Positions 1-11,219 are shown, counted from the first letter of the stretch. The stretch is 64,000 nucleotides of DNA from Burkholderia cenocepacia (GCF_014211915.1 NZ_CP060039.1:1116001-1180000); one strand, 5' to 3'. The notes: generated by a model from the sequence alone, not told the origin. Numbers and translations are program-made.

Positions 1-2
1 TG

Positions 3-617
3 TACGGCGCGGACCGCCGGCGCGCGGGCACGCTGACGCTCGACGGCAAGCGCATCGACGTGAAGCGCACCGGCGACGCGATCCGCCACGGCATCGTGCT
101 GTGCCCCGAGGACCGCAAGGAAGAAGGGATCATCGCGATCGCGTCGGTCGCCGAGAACATCAACATCAGCTGCCGCCGCCATTCGCTGCGCGCGGGGTTG
201 TTCATCAACGGCAAGACCGAAAGCGAAACGGCCGACCGCTTCATCCAGCGGTTGAAGATCAAGACGCCGAACCGGCGCCAGAAGATCCGCTTCCTGTCGG
301 GCGGCAACCAGCAGAAGGCGATCCTGTCGCGCTGGCTCGCGGAGCCCGACCTGAAGGTCGTGATCCTCGACGAGCCGACGCGCGGGATCGACGTCGGCGC
401 TAAGCACGAGATCTACGACGTGATCTACCGGCTCGCGGAGCGCGGCTGCGCGATCGTGATGGTGTCGTCGGAACTGCCGGAAGTGCTCGGCGTGTCCGAC
501 CGCATCGTCGTGATGCGCGAAGGCCGGATCGCCGGCGAGCTGCCGCGCGCCGACGCGAACGAGCATGCGGTGCTGAACCTCGCGCTGCCGCAGACGAGCG
601 CGGTCGAGGCGGCCTGA
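3..617 (+). CDS. araG: L-arabinose ABC importer ATP-binding protein, C-terminal part
   Basis: The window starts inside this gene; 204 codons remain and the frame is open from base 3. The protein is the energy-coupling ATPase of a CUT2-type sugar importer. What remains is the second nucleotide-binding domain: the ABC signature LSGGNQQK near residue 98, a Walker B with [10 protein letters not shown] near 123, and a switch histidine replaced by the MVSSELPE segment typical of the AraG/RbsA/XylG second domain. The Walker A lies upstream of the window. The permease gene follows after 77 bases. Arabinose specificity is inferred from similarity to AraG and from the downstream dehydrogenase and mutarotase; another pentose is possible. 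Confidence 0.85.
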   Translation, partial: YGADRRRAGTLTLDGKRIDVKRTGDAIRHGIVLCPEDRKEEGIIAIASVAENINISCRRHSLRAGLFINGKTESETADRFIQRLKIKTPNRRQKIRFLSGGNQQKAILSRWLAEPDLKVVILDEPTRGIDVGAKHEIYDVIYRLAERGCAIVMVSSELPEVLGVSDRIVVMREGRIAGELPRADANEHAVLNLALPQTSAVEAA

Positions 618-694
618 CGCGCCCGGATACACCGGAACATTCGAATCGAACACGCGCGGCGCGGGCCGCGCGATGCAGGAGCAGGAGACACACC

Positions 695-1711
695 ATGCAA
701 GTCAACGAAAACCTTGCCAGCGCCGCCGGGAAGCCGTCGGCCGACGCGCTGGTTCCGCAGCAGAGCGACCGCCAGAAGTGGTGGCAGCATCTGACCGAAT
801 ACAGCCTGATCGCGATCTTCGCGGTGATGTTCATCACGATGTCGCTGACCGTCGATCACTTCTTCTCGATCGACAACATGCTCGGCCTCGCGCTGTCGAT
901 CTCGCAGATCGGCATGGTCGCGTGCACGATGATGTTCTGCCTGGCGTCGCGCGACTTCGACCTGTCGATCGGCTCGACCGTCGCGTTCTCGGGCGTGCTG
1001 TGCGCGATGGTGCTGAACGCGACCGACAACACGTTCGTCGCGATCGTCGCGGCGGTCGCGGCCGGCGCCGCGATCGGCTTCGTGAACGGCGCGGTGATCG
1101 CGTACCTGCGCATCAACGCGCTGATCACGACGCTCGCGACGATGGAGATCGTGCGCGGGCTCGGCTTCATCGTGTCGAAGGGGCAGGCGGTCGGCGTGTC
1201 GTCGGATACCTTCATCGCGCTCGGCGGGCTGTCGATGTTCGGCGTATCGCTGCCGATCTGGGTCACGCTGCTGTGCTTCATCGGCTTCGGCGTGCTGCTG
1301 AACCAGACCGTGTACGGCCGCAACACGCTCGCGATCGGCGGCAATCCGGAAGCGTCGCGGCTCGCGGGGATCAACGTCGAACGCACGCGCGTGTACATCT
1401 TCCTGATCCAGGGTGCGGTCACGGCCCTCGCGGGCGTGATCCTCGCGTCGCGCATCACGTCGGGCCAGCCGAACGCCGCGCAGGGCTTCGAGCTGAACGT
1501 GATCTCCGCATGCGTGCTCGGCGGCGTGTCGCTGATGGGCGGCCGCGCGACGATCTCGGGCGTCGTGATCGGCGTGCTGATCATGGGCACCGTCGAGAAC
1601 GTGATGAACCTGCTGAACATCGATGCGTTCTACCAGTACCTGGTGCGTGGCGCGATCCTGCTCGCGGCCGTGCTGCTCGACCAGCTGAAGAACCGCGGCG
1701 TACGCGACTAA
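695..1711 (+). CDS. araH: L-arabinose ABC importer permease
   Basis: This is the membrane permease (338 aa) of the importer whose ATPase precedes it. The N-terminal 35 residues are polar and cytoplasmic. Hydrophobic segments follow throughout, as in the BPD_transp_2 family of ribose, xylose and arabinose permeases. The conserved stretch LASRDFDLSIGS near residues 86-97 is the hallmark of that family. The ATG at 695 has an AGGAG-type ribosome site (683-687). The dehydrogenase gene begins 27 bases after the stop, so araG, araH and the next two genes look like one transcript. The substrate assignment has the same caveat as araG. Confidence 0.85.
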   Translation: MQVNENLASAAGKPSADALVPQQSDRQKWWQHLTEYSLIAIFAVMFITMSLTVDHFFSIDNMLGLALSISQIGMVACTMMFCLASRDFDLSIGSTVAFSGVLCAMVLNATDNTFVAIVAAVAAGAAIGFVNGAVIAYLRINALITTLATMEIVRGLGFIVSKGQAVGVSSDTFIALGGLSMFGVSLPIWVTLLCFIGFGVLLNQTVYGRNTLAIGGNPEASRLAGINVERTRVYIFLIQGAVTALAGVILASRITSGQPNAAQGFELNVISACVLGGVSLMGGRATISGVVIGVLIMGTVENVMNLLNIDAFYQYLVRGAILLAAVLLDQLKNRGVRD

Positions 1712-1738
1712 CCGACTGTTTCCACGGAGACGACCCGC

Positions 1739-2554
1739 ATGACCATCGATACTTCCGCGCCCGACTCGCAGGCTACGCACGCCGCGAGCGACGCGCGTTT
1801 CGCGCGCTACCCGAGCCTCGAGGATCGCGCGGTGCTGATCACGGGCGGCGCGACCGGCATCGGCGCGTCGTTCGTCGAGCACTTCGCGGAACAGGGCGCG
1901 CGCGTCGCGTTCGTCGACCTCGACGCGGCGGCCGGCGCCGCGCTCGCCGAACGCCTCGCGCACGTGCGCCATGCGCCGCTGTTCCTGTCGTGCGACCTGA
2001 CCGACATCGATGCGCTGCGCCATGCGATCGATGCGATCCGCGCGCGCATCGGCGCGATCGCGGTGCTCGTGAACAACGCGGCGAACGACGCGCGCCACGC
2101 GATCGGCGACGTGACGCCCGCGTCGTTCGACGCGGGCATCGCGGTGAACCTGCGTCACCAGTTCTTCGCCGCACAGGCGGTGATCGACGACATGAAGCGG
2201 CAGGGCGGCGGCGCGATCATCAATCTTGGCTCGATCAGCTGGATGCTGAAGAACGGCGGCTATCCGGTCTACGTGATGGCTAAGGCGGCCGTGCAGGGCC
2301 TGACGCGCGGCCTCGCGCGCGATCTCGGCCCGTTCGGCATCCGCGTGAATTCGCTGGTGCCCGGCTGGGTGATGACCGACAAGCAGCGCCGGCTGTGGCT
2401 CGACGACGCGGGCCGCGCGGCGATCAAGGCCGGCCAGTGCCTCGACGCCGAACTGCTGCCGGCCGACCTCGCCCGGATGGCGCTGTTTCTCGCGGCCGAC
2501 GACAGCCGGATGATCACCGCGCAGGACGTGATCGTCGACGGCGGCTGGGCCTGA
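1739..2554 (+). CDS. SDR-family sugar dehydrogenase (probable L-arabinose 1-dehydrogenase role)
   Basis: A classical short-chain dehydrogenase of 271 aa, somewhat long because of a 30-residue polar N-terminus. The NAD(P)-binding motif TGGATGIG is at residues 35-42, the NNAA motif near 113, catalytic Ser at 165 and the YxxxK pair at Tyr178 and Lys182. It lies between the sugar permease and an aldose 1-epimerase, which suggests oxidation of the imported aldose to its lactone, the first step of non-phosphorylating arabinose catabolism. The fold and catalytic residues are visible; the substrate is inferred from neighbours only. A GGAG ribosome site precedes the ATG. Confidence 0.7.
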   Translation: MTIDTSAPDSQATHAASDARFARYPSLEDRAVLITGGATGIGASFVEHFAEQGARVAFVDLDAAAGAALAERLAHVRHAPLFLSCDLTDIDALRHAIDAIRARIGAIAVLVNNAANDARHAIGDVTPASFDAGIAVNLRHQFFAAQAVIDDMKRQGGGAIINLGSISWMLKNGGYPVYVMAKAAVQGLTRGLARDLGPFGIRVNSLVPGWVMTDKQRRLWLDDAGRAAIKAGQCLDAELLPADLARMALFLAADDSRMITAQDVIVDGGWA

Positions 2555-2603
2555 CCGTTCGCACCGACCTGCATCGTTCTTCGACGAAGGAAAGGAGCTC
2601 ACC

Positions 2604-3665
2604 ATGACCGCCACGTCCTCGCGCGCATCGTCGTCCACCAGCCAGTCGCGCCGCGCGCGCCTGGCCGCCGCCGCCCAGCCGGTCAGCCCGGGCCCGCAGA
2701 CAGCCGTGTTCGCGCAGGGCGTCGGCGCCGCGCATGCGGCGGCCGTCACGCTGTCGAACGCGTCGCTGCGGCTCGACGTGCTGCCGCATCTCGGCGGCGG
2801 CATCGCGCGCTTCGACTGGCGCGGCGAGAACGGCGCGCTGGTGCCGGTGTTCCGCCGTTGCGAGCACCCGGAGACGGCGACGGACCCGAACGAGCTCGCG
2901 TGCTATCCGCTGCTGCCGTACTCGAACCGGATCGGCGACGGGCGCTTCCAATGCGACGGGCGCAAGGTCGCGGTGCCGCGCAACCGCCGCGACGAGCCGC
3001 TGCCGATCCACGGCGACGGCTGGCTCGCGCGGTGGCAGGTGGACGATGCGACCGACACGTCGCTGCAACTGTCGCTCGACCGTGCCGCCGGCGCGCCGTA
3101 TGCGTTCCGCGCGATCCAGTCGTTCGAACTCGACGACGCGACGCTGTCGATCGCGTTGACGATCGAGAACGCGGGGCGCACGCGGCTGCCGTTCGGGCTT
3201 GGCGTGCATCCGTTTCTCGTGCGCGATGCGGTGACCGAGCTGGCCGCGGCGGCGGGCGGATTGTGGCTGTCGGGCGCCGATTTCCTGCCGGTGCGGCACG
3301 TGAGCGTGCCGCCGGCCTGGCAGTTCGGCGTCGCGTATCCGCTGCCGGCCACGCTCGTCAATCATGCGTTCACCGGCTGGGGCGGCCACGCGACGGTGAG
3401 CTGGCCGCGCCGCCGGCTGTTACTGACCGTCGCGGCCGACGCCGACGCGTACGTGCTCTATACGCCGCCGGGCGAGGATTTCTTCTGCTTCGAGCCGGTC
3501 GATCATCCGATCAACGCGGTGAACCTGCCGGGCGGTGCGGCCGCGCACGGGATGACGCTGCTCGCGCCCGGCGAGCGGCTCACGCGGCGTTTCGCGTTCA
3601 CCGTCGAGCGTGCCGATGCGCGTAGCAATGCCACGACCCGCGAGGGAGCCCGGCGACGCGGGTAA
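2604..3665 (+). CDS. Aldose 1-epimerase (mutarotase)
   Basis: A 353-residue galactose-mutarotase-like protein that interconverts alpha and beta anomers of free aldoses, supplying the anomer used by the neighbouring dehydrogenase. Catalytic residues typical of the family are visible: His136 in PIHGDGW, a second histidine in LGVHPF, and Glu297 in CFEPVDHP. About 45 N-terminal residues rich in Ala, Ser and Arg precede the domain, so a later start is possible, but AAAGGAG (2591-2597) sits correctly for the ATG at 2604. It closes the arabinose cluster; its stop codon overlaps the probable -10 element of pyrF. Confidence 0.85.
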   Translation: MTATSSRASSSTSQSRRARLAAAAQPVSPGPQTAVFAQGVGAAHAAAVTLSNASLRLDVLPHLGGGIARFDWRGENGALVPVFRRCEHPETATDPNELACYPLLPYSNRIGDGRFQCDGRKVAVPRNRRDEPLPIHGDGWLARWQVDDATDTSLQLSLDRAAGAPYAFRAIQSFELDDATLSIALTIENAGRTRLPFGLGVHPFLVRDAVTELAAAAGGLWLSGADFLPVRHVSVPPAWQFGVAYPLPATLVNHAFTGWGGHATVSWPRRRLLLTVAADADAYVLYTPPGEDFFCFEPVDHPINAVNLPGGAAAHGMTLLAPGERLTRRFAFTVERADARSNATTREGARRRG

Positions 3666-3704
3666 AATACGCGGTCTACCAACGGTTTGCCGCGAGTACC
3701 CGCC

Positions 3705-4532
3705 ATGTCTTCCCCGCTTACTTTCATTGAATCGCTGCGCGCCGCGTGGCAGCGCACGAATTCGCTGCTGTGCGTCGGCCTCGACCCCGAGCCGTCGCGC
3801 TTTCCCGTGCAGTTCGACGGTCAGCCCGACGCGATCTTCGAATTCTGCCGGCAGATCGTCGACGCGACCGCGCCGTACGCGAGCGCGTTCAAGCCGCAGA
3901 TCGCGTACTTCGCCGCGCATCGCGCGGAAGACCAGCTCGAGCGGCTGATCGCGCACATCCATCTGCAGCATCCGGGCCTGCCGGTGATCCTCGACGCGAA
4001 GCGCGGCGACATCGGCAGCACGGCCGAGCAGTACGCGCGCGAAGCGTTCGAGCGTTATCGCGCGGACGCCGTCACGGTGAACCCGTACATGGGCTACGAC
4101 TCGGTCGAGCCGTACTTCGAGCACGAAGGCAAGGGCGTGATCGTGCTGTGCCGCACGTCGAACCCGGGCGGCTCGGACCTGCAGTTCCTCGACACCAATG
4201 GCCGGCCGCTGTACCAGGTCGTCGCCGACCTCGCGGCGAACAAGTGGAACGCGCGGAACGGCCAGCTCGGCCTCGTGGTCGGCGCGACGTTCCCGAAGGA
4301 AATCGAGATCGTGCGCGGGATCGTCGGCGACATGCCGCTCTTGATTCCCGGCATCGGCGCGCAGGGCGGCGACGTGCAGGCGACCGTCAACGCAGGCCGC
4401 ACGGCCGACGGCACCGGGATGATGATCAACTCGTCGCGCGCGATCCTGTACGCGAGCAAGGGCGAGGATTTCGCCGAAGCCGCGGCGCTCGCCGCGCAGA
4501 AGACGCGCGACACGATCAACGCGCATCGCTGA
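3705..4532 (+). CDS. pyrF: Orotidine 5'-phosphate decarboxylase
   Basis: Converts OMP to UMP in the last step of de novo pyrimidine synthesis. The 275-aa protein is the longer type-2 form common in beta-proteobacteria and mycobacteria. The catalytic [10 protein letters not shown] segment is near residues 95-104, and a phosphate-binding loop lies near [13 protein letters not shown] at 3687 would add six residues, but the ATG at 3705 begins the expected [10 protein letters not shown] sequence. TAAAAT at 3663-3668, overlapping the stop of the previous gene, is a plausible -10 element, so pyrF probably has its own promoter. Confidence 0.95.
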   Translation: MSSPLTFIESLRAAWQRTNSLLCVGLDPEPSRFPVQFDGQPDAIFEFCRQIVDATAPYASAFKPQIAYFAAHRAEDQLERLIAHIHLQHPGLPVILDAKRGDIGSTAEQYAREAFERYRADAVTVNPYMGYDSVEPYFEHEGKGVIVLCRTSNPGGSDLQFLDTNGRPLYQVVADLAANKWNARNGQLGLVVGATFPKEIEIVRGIVGDMPLLIPGIGAQGGDVQATVNAGRTADGTGMMINSSRAILYASKGEDFAEAAALAAQKTRDTINAHR

Positions 4533-4546
4533 TCGAATCGCACGAC

Positions 4547-4572
4547 ACCGCCCGGCGGGCCCGCTGGGCGGT
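4547..4572 (+). terminator. Possible hairpin after pyrF
   Basis: ACCGCCC (4547-4553) pairs with GGGCGGT (4566-4572) fifteen bases after the pyrF stop. No T-run follows, so it may be a factor-dependent terminator or only an incidental GC hairpin. Confidence 0.3.
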
Positions 4573-4758
4573 TGGCGCCGGCCCCGCCCCCGTGGGCCGG
4601 CGCCGCCTCCTCGCATTCCCCCTTCGCTTTCCTCGATCCTCCCTGGCGCACGCGAACAACTTTCCGTCGCTTCCGTATCGCATGGGCGCAATTTATTCGC
4701 GCGATGCTGCCGCTTGTCACCGATCCGTCACAAAAATGTCAAGAAAAGGAGCGACGCC

Positions 4759-5817
4759 ATGCCCAAGCTGTCCCGCCGTCTTCTGAGCGCGTTCGCCGCA
4801 TCGCTGTGCATGACGTTCGCCCATGCGGCGGATCTGTCGCACTGGCCCGCCGACAGCGCGAAGGCGCTGAACGCGATGATCGCCGCGCACGCGAACCGTG
4901 GCGACTACGCGGTGTTCGACGCCGACAACACGACCTACCGCTACGACCTCGAGGAATCGCTGCTGCCGTACCTCGAGAACCACGGCGTGCTGACGCGCGA
5001 CTCGCTCGACCCGTCGCTGAAGCTGATCCCGTTCAAGGATTCCGCCGACTACAAGGAATCGCTGACGAGCTATTACTACCGGCTGTGCGAGATCGACGAT
5101 CTGGTCTGCTATCCGTGGATCGCGCAGGCGTTCGCCGGCCAGTCGCTCGCCGACCTGAAGCGCCACATCGACGCGATGCTCGCCGACGGCAAGCCGATCC
5201 CGATCCGCTACTGGCAGGGCGACAAGGTCGTCGACGGCACGGTGAACCCGCCGCGCTTCTTTCGCGGGATGCAGGAGCTGTACAACGCGCTGCGCGAGAA
5301 CGGCATCGAGGTCTACGTGATGACGGCCGCGCACGAGGAGCTGGCGCGCCTCGTGCTGGCCGATCCGAAGTACGGCTACAACGTGAAGCCGCAGAACGTG
5401 ATCGGCGTGACGACGCTGCTGCGCAACCCGGCGACCGGCGCGCTGACCACGTCGCGGCTGCAGATCAAGGCCGGCAAGTACGACGAGGCCGCGAACCGCG
5501 ACCTCGTGATCACGCCGTTCCTGATGAACCCGATGACGTGGTACGAAGGCAAGCTCGGTTCGATCGTCGGCTGGATCGACCAGTGGAAGAAGCCGGTGCT
5601 CGTCGCGGGCGACACGCCGACGTCCGACGGCTACATGCTGCTGAACGCGACCGATGTCGCGCGCGGCGGCGTGCGCGTGTGGGTCAACAAGAAGGACAAG
5701 CAGATGGCGCAGATCCGCGCGTGGTCGGACGAATCGGCCGCGAAGCAGAAGGCGCTCCGCCTGCCGGTGACGGCGGACAAGAACTGGATCGTCGTGAAGC
5801 CCGACGCGATCCAGTAA
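4759..5817 (+). CDS. Secreted HAD-family phosphatase, phosphorylcholine phosphatase-like
   Basis: A 352-aa HAD-superfamily hydrolase with a signal peptide (MPKLSRRLL, hydrophobic core, FAHAAD cleavage region near residue 25), so probably periplasmic. HAD motif I appears as FDADNTTY, with the two aspartates used for phospho-enzyme formation; motif II is MTAAHEE and motif IV is VAGDTPTSDGYM. The overall plan resembles Pseudomonas phosphorylcholine phosphatase, which releases phosphate from phosphocholine; that substrate is recalled from the family and not proven. An upstream in-frame ATG at 4714 would put 15 charged residues before the signal peptide, so 4759 with the AAGGAG before it is preferred. 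It stands alone between pyrF and minus-strand genes. Confidence 0.7.
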   Translation: MPKLSRRLLSAFAASLCMTFAHAADLSHWPADSAKALNAMIAAHANRGDYAVFDADNTTYRYDLEESLLPYLENHGVLTRDSLDPSLKLIPFKDSADYKESLTSYYYRLCEIDDLVCYPWIAQAFAGQSLADLKRHIDAMLADGKPIPIRYWQGDKVVDGTVNPPRFFRGMQELYNALRENGIEVYVMTAAHEELARLVLADPKYGYNVKPQNVIGVTTLLRNPATGALTTSRLQIKAGKYDEAANRDLVITPFLMNPMTWYEGKLGSIVGWIDQWKKPVLVAGDTPTSDGYMLLNATDVARGGVRVWVNKKDKQMAQIRAWSDESAAKQKALRLPVTADKNWIVVKPDAIQ

Positions 5818-5855
5818 GGAAGCGAGGGCGGGCGCGGTACGTGCGCCCGGCCCGA

Positions 5856-6356
5856 TCAGCCTTCGCGCTCGTCGAGCAGCTTCAGCAGCCCGCGCAGCGC
5901 ATGCGCGGCTGCCTGCGTGCGGATCTGTTCGCGGTCGCCCTTGAACACCCGCGTCTCGACATCGGTATGCAGCCGGTTGCTCCAGGCGAACGACACGGTG
6001 CCGACCGGCTTCTTCTCGCTGCCGCCGCCCGGGCCCGCGATGCCGGTGACGGACAGCGCGACCTGCGCGCGGCTGTTGCGCAGCGCGCCCTCGGCCATCG
6101 CGCGCGCGACGGGCTCGCTGACGGCGCCGTGCTTGTCGATCAGGTCGGCCGGCACGCCGATCATCTCGATCTTGGCCTGGTTCGAGTACGTGACGAAGCC
6201 GCGCTCGAACCACTGGCTGCTGCCGGAAATGTCGGTGATCGCGGTGGCGATCATCCCGCCGGTGCAGGATTCGGCGGTGGCGAGCGTGAGATGCTCGTCA
6301 CGCAGCTTGTTGCCTGCGCGGATCGCAAGCTGGTGGACGACGGAATCGGTTGGCAT
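5856..6356 (-). CDS. pncC: CinA-family nicotinamide-nucleotide amidohydrolase
   Basis: A 166-aa single-domain CinA C-terminal protein, which deamidates nicotinamide mononucleotide to nicotinic acid mononucleotide for NAD recycling. The AESCTGG motif with the catalytic Ser at residue 30 and the later GIAGPGGG loop (about residues 104-111) are both intact. It lacks the N-terminal molybdopterin-binding-like domain of full CinA, as does the E. coli enzyme. It is the last gene of the minus-strand group thiL-pgpA-pncC, 31 bases downstream of pgpA, and probably cotranscribed. Confidence 0.85.
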   Translation of the reverse strand: MPTDSVVHQLAIRAGNKLRDEHLTLATAESCTGGMIATAITDISGSSQWFERGFVTYSNQAKIEMIGVPADLIDKHGAVSEPVARAMAEGALRNSRAQVALSVTGIAGPGGGSEKKPVGTVSFAWSNRLHTDVETRVFKGDREQIRTQAAAHALRGLLKLLDEREG

Positions 6357-6387
6357 GCGCGTCGGGAAACGGGAGTCGGGAAATCGG

Positions 6388-6933
6388 TCAGCCGACCACG
6401 GAGCGCCACAGCGCGATCACGAGCAGCGTCATGAACGCGGCGACCAGATCGTCGACCATGATGCCGAGCCCGCCTTTCAGGCGGCGGTCGAAGTAGCGGA
6501 TCGGCGGCGGCTTGAGCATGTCGAAGAAGCGGAACGCGACGAACGCCCACAACTGGCCGACGAAGGTCGCGGGCGTGACGAACAGCATCACGAGCCAGAT
6601 CGCGACGATCTCGTCCCAGACGACGGCGCCCGGGTCGGCCACGCCGGCCTTCTTCGCGGTGAAACCGGTGACCCACGTGCCGGCCGCGAAGCCGACGGCG
6701 ATCAGCGCCCACCATTCGGGCACCGTCAGGTAGCGGTTGAGCACGACGAACGTGAGCCAGCCGAACAGCGAGCCGAACGTGCCGGGCATGAGCGGCGCGA
6801 GCCCGCTGCCGAAGCCGAGCGACACGAGATGCGCGGGGTGCGACAGCATGAAGCGGGCCGTCACGCGGGTCGGCGCGGGCGGCGCGGCGCCGGGCTCGGC
6901 CGCGGCGTGCGCGGGCGTCGGATCAGTCTGCAT
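6388..6933 (-). CDS. pgpA: Phosphatidylglycerophosphatase A
   Basis: A 181-aa inner-membrane phosphatase that dephosphorylates phosphatidylglycerol phosphate to phosphatidylglycerol. The family motif GFGSGLAPLMPGTFGS lies near residues 39-54, followed by three to four hydrophobic segments and an acidic DDLVAA segment near the C-terminus. The first 25 residues are Ala/Pro-rich and poorly conserved, so the true start may be internal (MLSHPAHLVS). As drawn, its start overlaps the end of thiL by 11 bases, which suggests translational coupling; the thiL-pgpA adjacency is common in proteobacteria. Confidence 0.9.
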   Translation of the reverse strand: MQTDPTPAHAAAEPGAAPPAPTRVTARFMLSHPAHLVSLGFGSGLAPLMPGTFGSLFGWLTFVVLNRYLTVPEWWALIAVGFAAGTWVTGFTAKKAGVADPGAVVWDEIVAIWLVMLFVTPATFVGQLWAFVAFRFFDMLKPPPIRYFDRRLKGGLGIMVDDLVAAFMTLLVIALWRSVVG

Positions 6934-7921
6934 GGAAGTGGTCGAAGCCGTGCAACGTGAGAGCGAGGGGCGCGCCGGCGGCGTCGCGCCACGCGATGGC
7001 GGGGTGCGCCGACGGCGCGGACAACGCGTGTATTGTACCGATTCGCGTGACCGGCACGCCGGCCGCGGCGCCGGCCGCTTCGACCGCCGCGCGGGCCGCC
7101 GCCGGCGCGGTGAAGCACAGTTCGTAGTCGTCGCCGCCCGCCAGCGTGCAGCGGCGCTGCACGTCGGCCGGCAGCGTCGCGAGCGCGGCCGAGCGCGGCA
7201 CCGCGTCGGCGTCGATCTCGGCGCGCACGTTCGAGCGCGTCAGGATGTGCTGGAGGTCGCCGGCCAAGCCGTCCGACAGGTCGAGCGCCGCGTGCGCGAC
7301 GCCCGCGAGCGCCAGGCCGAGCGCGACGCGCGGTTCGGGCCGCTCGAGCGCGCGCCGGAACGCGGCAGCTTCATCCGCACCGGCCGTCCATTCGCCGCGG
7401 GCGACGCCGAGGCCCGCGCGCGCATCGCCGAGCGTGCCGGATACCCATACGTCGTCGCCGTCGCGCGCGGCATCGCGCCGCAGCGCCGCGTCGGGCGCGA
7501 CTTCGCCGAACACGGTCACGCACAGGTTCAGCGGCCCGCTCGTCGTGTCGCCGCCGATCAGTTCGCAGCCGTATCGCTCGGCCAGCGCGAACAGCCCGTT
7601 GCTGAACGCCTCGAGCCATGCGGCGTCGGCGCGCGGCAGCGCGCACGCGAGCGTGAACGCGCGCGGCTCGGCGCCCATCGCCGCGAGGTCCGACAGGTTG
7701 ACCGCGAGCGTCTTGTGGCCGAGCGCGTCGGGCGCGACATCGGGGAAGAAGTGGCGGCCTTCCACCAGCATGTCCGTCGAAATGGCCAGCAATTTCCCGG
7801 ATCGGGGCGCAATCAGTGCGCAATCGTCGCCGATGCCGAGCGTCGACGCGCGGGCGCCCTGCGCGGCGCGGCGCGTGAAGAAGCGTTCGATCAGCGAAAA
7901 CTCGGAGAGGGCGGCTGGCAC
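6923..7921 (-). CDS. thiL: Thiamine-monophosphate kinase
   Basis: Phosphorylates thiamine monophosphate to the cofactor thiamine pyrophosphate. The 332-aa protein has the AIRS-family fold signature GIGDDCALI (GDD at residues 31-33), a second metal-binding GGDTT segment near residue 120, and DLSDGLAGDL near 220. First gene of a minus-strand group with pgpA and the pncC-like gene. Length and motif order are normal for the family. Confidence 0.93.
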   Translation of the reverse strand: MPAALSEFSLIERFFTRRAAQGARASTLGIGDDCALIAPRSGKLLAISTDMLVEGRHFFPDVAPDALGHKTLAVNLSDLAAMGAEPRAFTLACALPRADAAWLEAFSNGLFALAERYGCELIGGDTTSGPLNLCVTVFGEVAPDAALRRDAARDGDDVWVSGTLGDARAGLGVARGEWTAGADEAAAFRRALERPEPRVALGLALAGVAHAALDLSDGLAGDLQHILTRSNVRAEIDADAVPRSAALATLPADVQRRCTLAGGDDYELCFTAPAAARAAVEAAGAAAGVPVTRIGTIHALSAPSAHPAIAWRDAAGAPLALTLHGFDHFHAD

Positions 7922-8051
7922 GGCGGGCGATCCGAAACGGTTGAAGGAACGGCATTGTACGAGGCGGGCGACGGCGCTCCTGTACTGTCCAGTTCATTTT
8001 TGTCGCGACTGTTGCACCCGAATCGCCGGTCTGGCGGCCGATGATTGGCGC

Positions 8052-8057
8052 TACAAT
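8052..8057 (+). promoter_or_regulatory. Probable -10 element of maeB
   Basis: TACAAT lies 41 bases before the chosen maeB ATG. Transcription starting just after it would exclude the in-frame ATGs at 8041 and 8056 as start codons. No good -35 hexamer was seen at the usual spacing. Confidence 0.4.
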
Positions 8058-8097
8058 GCCGTCGAACAGTTATTCTAATCCGCCCGTCTCGAGACAC

Positions 8098-10398
<2,301 letters not shown>

Positions 10399-10457
10399 GC
10401 CAAAACGAACGCGCCAACCGGTCGAGCGGCTCGGCGCGCGGGAAAATTGTAAACAAA

Positions 10458-10490
10458 AGCAAAAAGAGGCGTGCCCGCAATGGGCACGCC
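10458..10490 (-). terminator. Rho-independent terminator with no known minus-strand gene
   Basis: GGCGTGCCC (10468-10476) pairs with GGGCACGCC (10482-10490) across a five-base loop. Read on the minus strand the stem is followed by TCTTTTTGCTTTTG, a typical terminator tail. No annotated gene is upstream of it on that strand. Confidence 0.6.
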
Positions 10491-10602
10491 GCCGGGCAGG
10501 GCGCACACGCGCTTCCCGCAAAGCAACAGCAGCATCTCTCCACTCCAGGCAGCGAGCGCGGCAAGGAGGCAGTTCTTGCCAACCGAGAGGTGCCGCACGC
10601 AT

Positions 10603-10622
10603 TTTATCTTATGTAAGATAAA
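10603..10622. promoter_or_regulatory. Perfect 9-2-9 palindrome, possible operator
   Basis: TTTATCTTA-TG-TAAGATAAA is a perfect inverted repeat about 150 bases before the ribonuclease gene and about 110 bases before the lone minus-strand terminator. Its symmetry and AT-richness in this GC-rich context suggest a dimeric regulator site; the regulator is not identifiable from this sequence. Confidence 0.5.
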
Positions 10623-10771
10623 TGTAGTGTAATTTCGGTAAGAAATACGGTGTCCGGCGCATCACGAGGCTTTCGATTCCCAAACGGACATTGATTCGCG
10701 CGGCCAATAACGCTACGCTAACGCCTTTGTTGGTCGTCAACTACTTGATTTAACAGCGGGAACCCTGGTTC

Positions 10772-11203
10772 ATGGCACGCAAGTGGCTCCGCAACGGCGC
10801 GCTCGCGTCCGTCTTCGCGATGTTCGCGATGGGTATCGTCGGCACGCCGACGGGCAGTCTGGTTTCCGCCGCTTACGCACGGGAGGCCGTTCCGGCCGAC
10901 GTGGCTGCCAGCGGGCTCGATACGATCCCGACTGCCAGTCTTCCGCGCGAGGCCGTGACCACGCTGGGCCTGATCGGCGCCGGTGGCCCCTATCCGTACG
11001 AGAAAGACGGCGTCGTATTCGGCAATCGCGAGCGAATCCTGCCGAAAGCGAAGCGCGGCTACTACCATGAGTACACGGTGCCGACGCCGCGTGCGCGCAA
11101 TCGCGGCGCGCGCCGGATCGTCTGTGGCGGGCCGTTGCGCCGGATCGACAACTGTTATTACACGGGCGACCACTACAACAGTTTTAAACGTATTGTTGAA
11201 TGA
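10772..11203 (+). CDS. Secreted ribonuclease, RNase Sa/barnase (N1/T1) family
   Basis: A 143-aa guanyl-preferring microbial ribonuclease. Residues 1-36 form a signal peptide (basic start, hydrophobic core, AYA before the mature part), so the enzyme is exported. The mature domain carries the family catalytic set: Glu100 in YYHEYTV, Arg114/Arg115 in GARRI and His134 in TGDHYNSFKRI. Cys118 and Cys128 could form a disulfide outside the cytoplasm. A barstar-like inhibitor gene begins 16 bases after its stop, which strongly supports the nuclease call. The GGGA upstream of the ATG is a modest ribosome site. The role (nutrient scavenging or interbacterial toxin) is not shown by the sequence. Confidence 0.82.
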   Translation: MARKWLRNGALASVFAMFAMGIVGTPTGSLVSAAYAREAVPADVAASGLDTIPTASLPREAVTTLGLIGAGGPYPYEKDGVVFGNRERILPKAKRGYYHEYTVPTPRARNRGARRIVCGGPLRRIDNCYYTGDHYNSFKRIVE

Positions 11204-11219
11204 CTTCGGGACGAATGGC

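Larger units (their letters stand above)
10399..10771. other. Gene-free stretch between maeB and the ribonuclease gene
   Basis: About 370 bases without a convincing protein gene. The left part holds an A-rich tract followed by a strong hairpin that reads as a minus-strand terminator; the middle holds a perfect 9-2-9 AT-rich palindrome; base composition from about 10600 to 10760 is lower in GC than the flanking genes. Minus-strand frames cross it but show no family resemblance. Confidence 0.5.

Noticed and set aside
425..2803. Long minus-strand open frame of 792 codons opposite araH and the dehydrogenase
   Set aside because: Arg/Asp/His/Ala-rich composition from reading GC-rich genes backwards, no family motif, and real genes occupy the plus strand.
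8041..8097. maeB starting at the ATG of 8041 or 8056
   Set aside because: A TACAAT promoter element overlaps this stretch, and homologues begin near the later ALDYHEFP segment.
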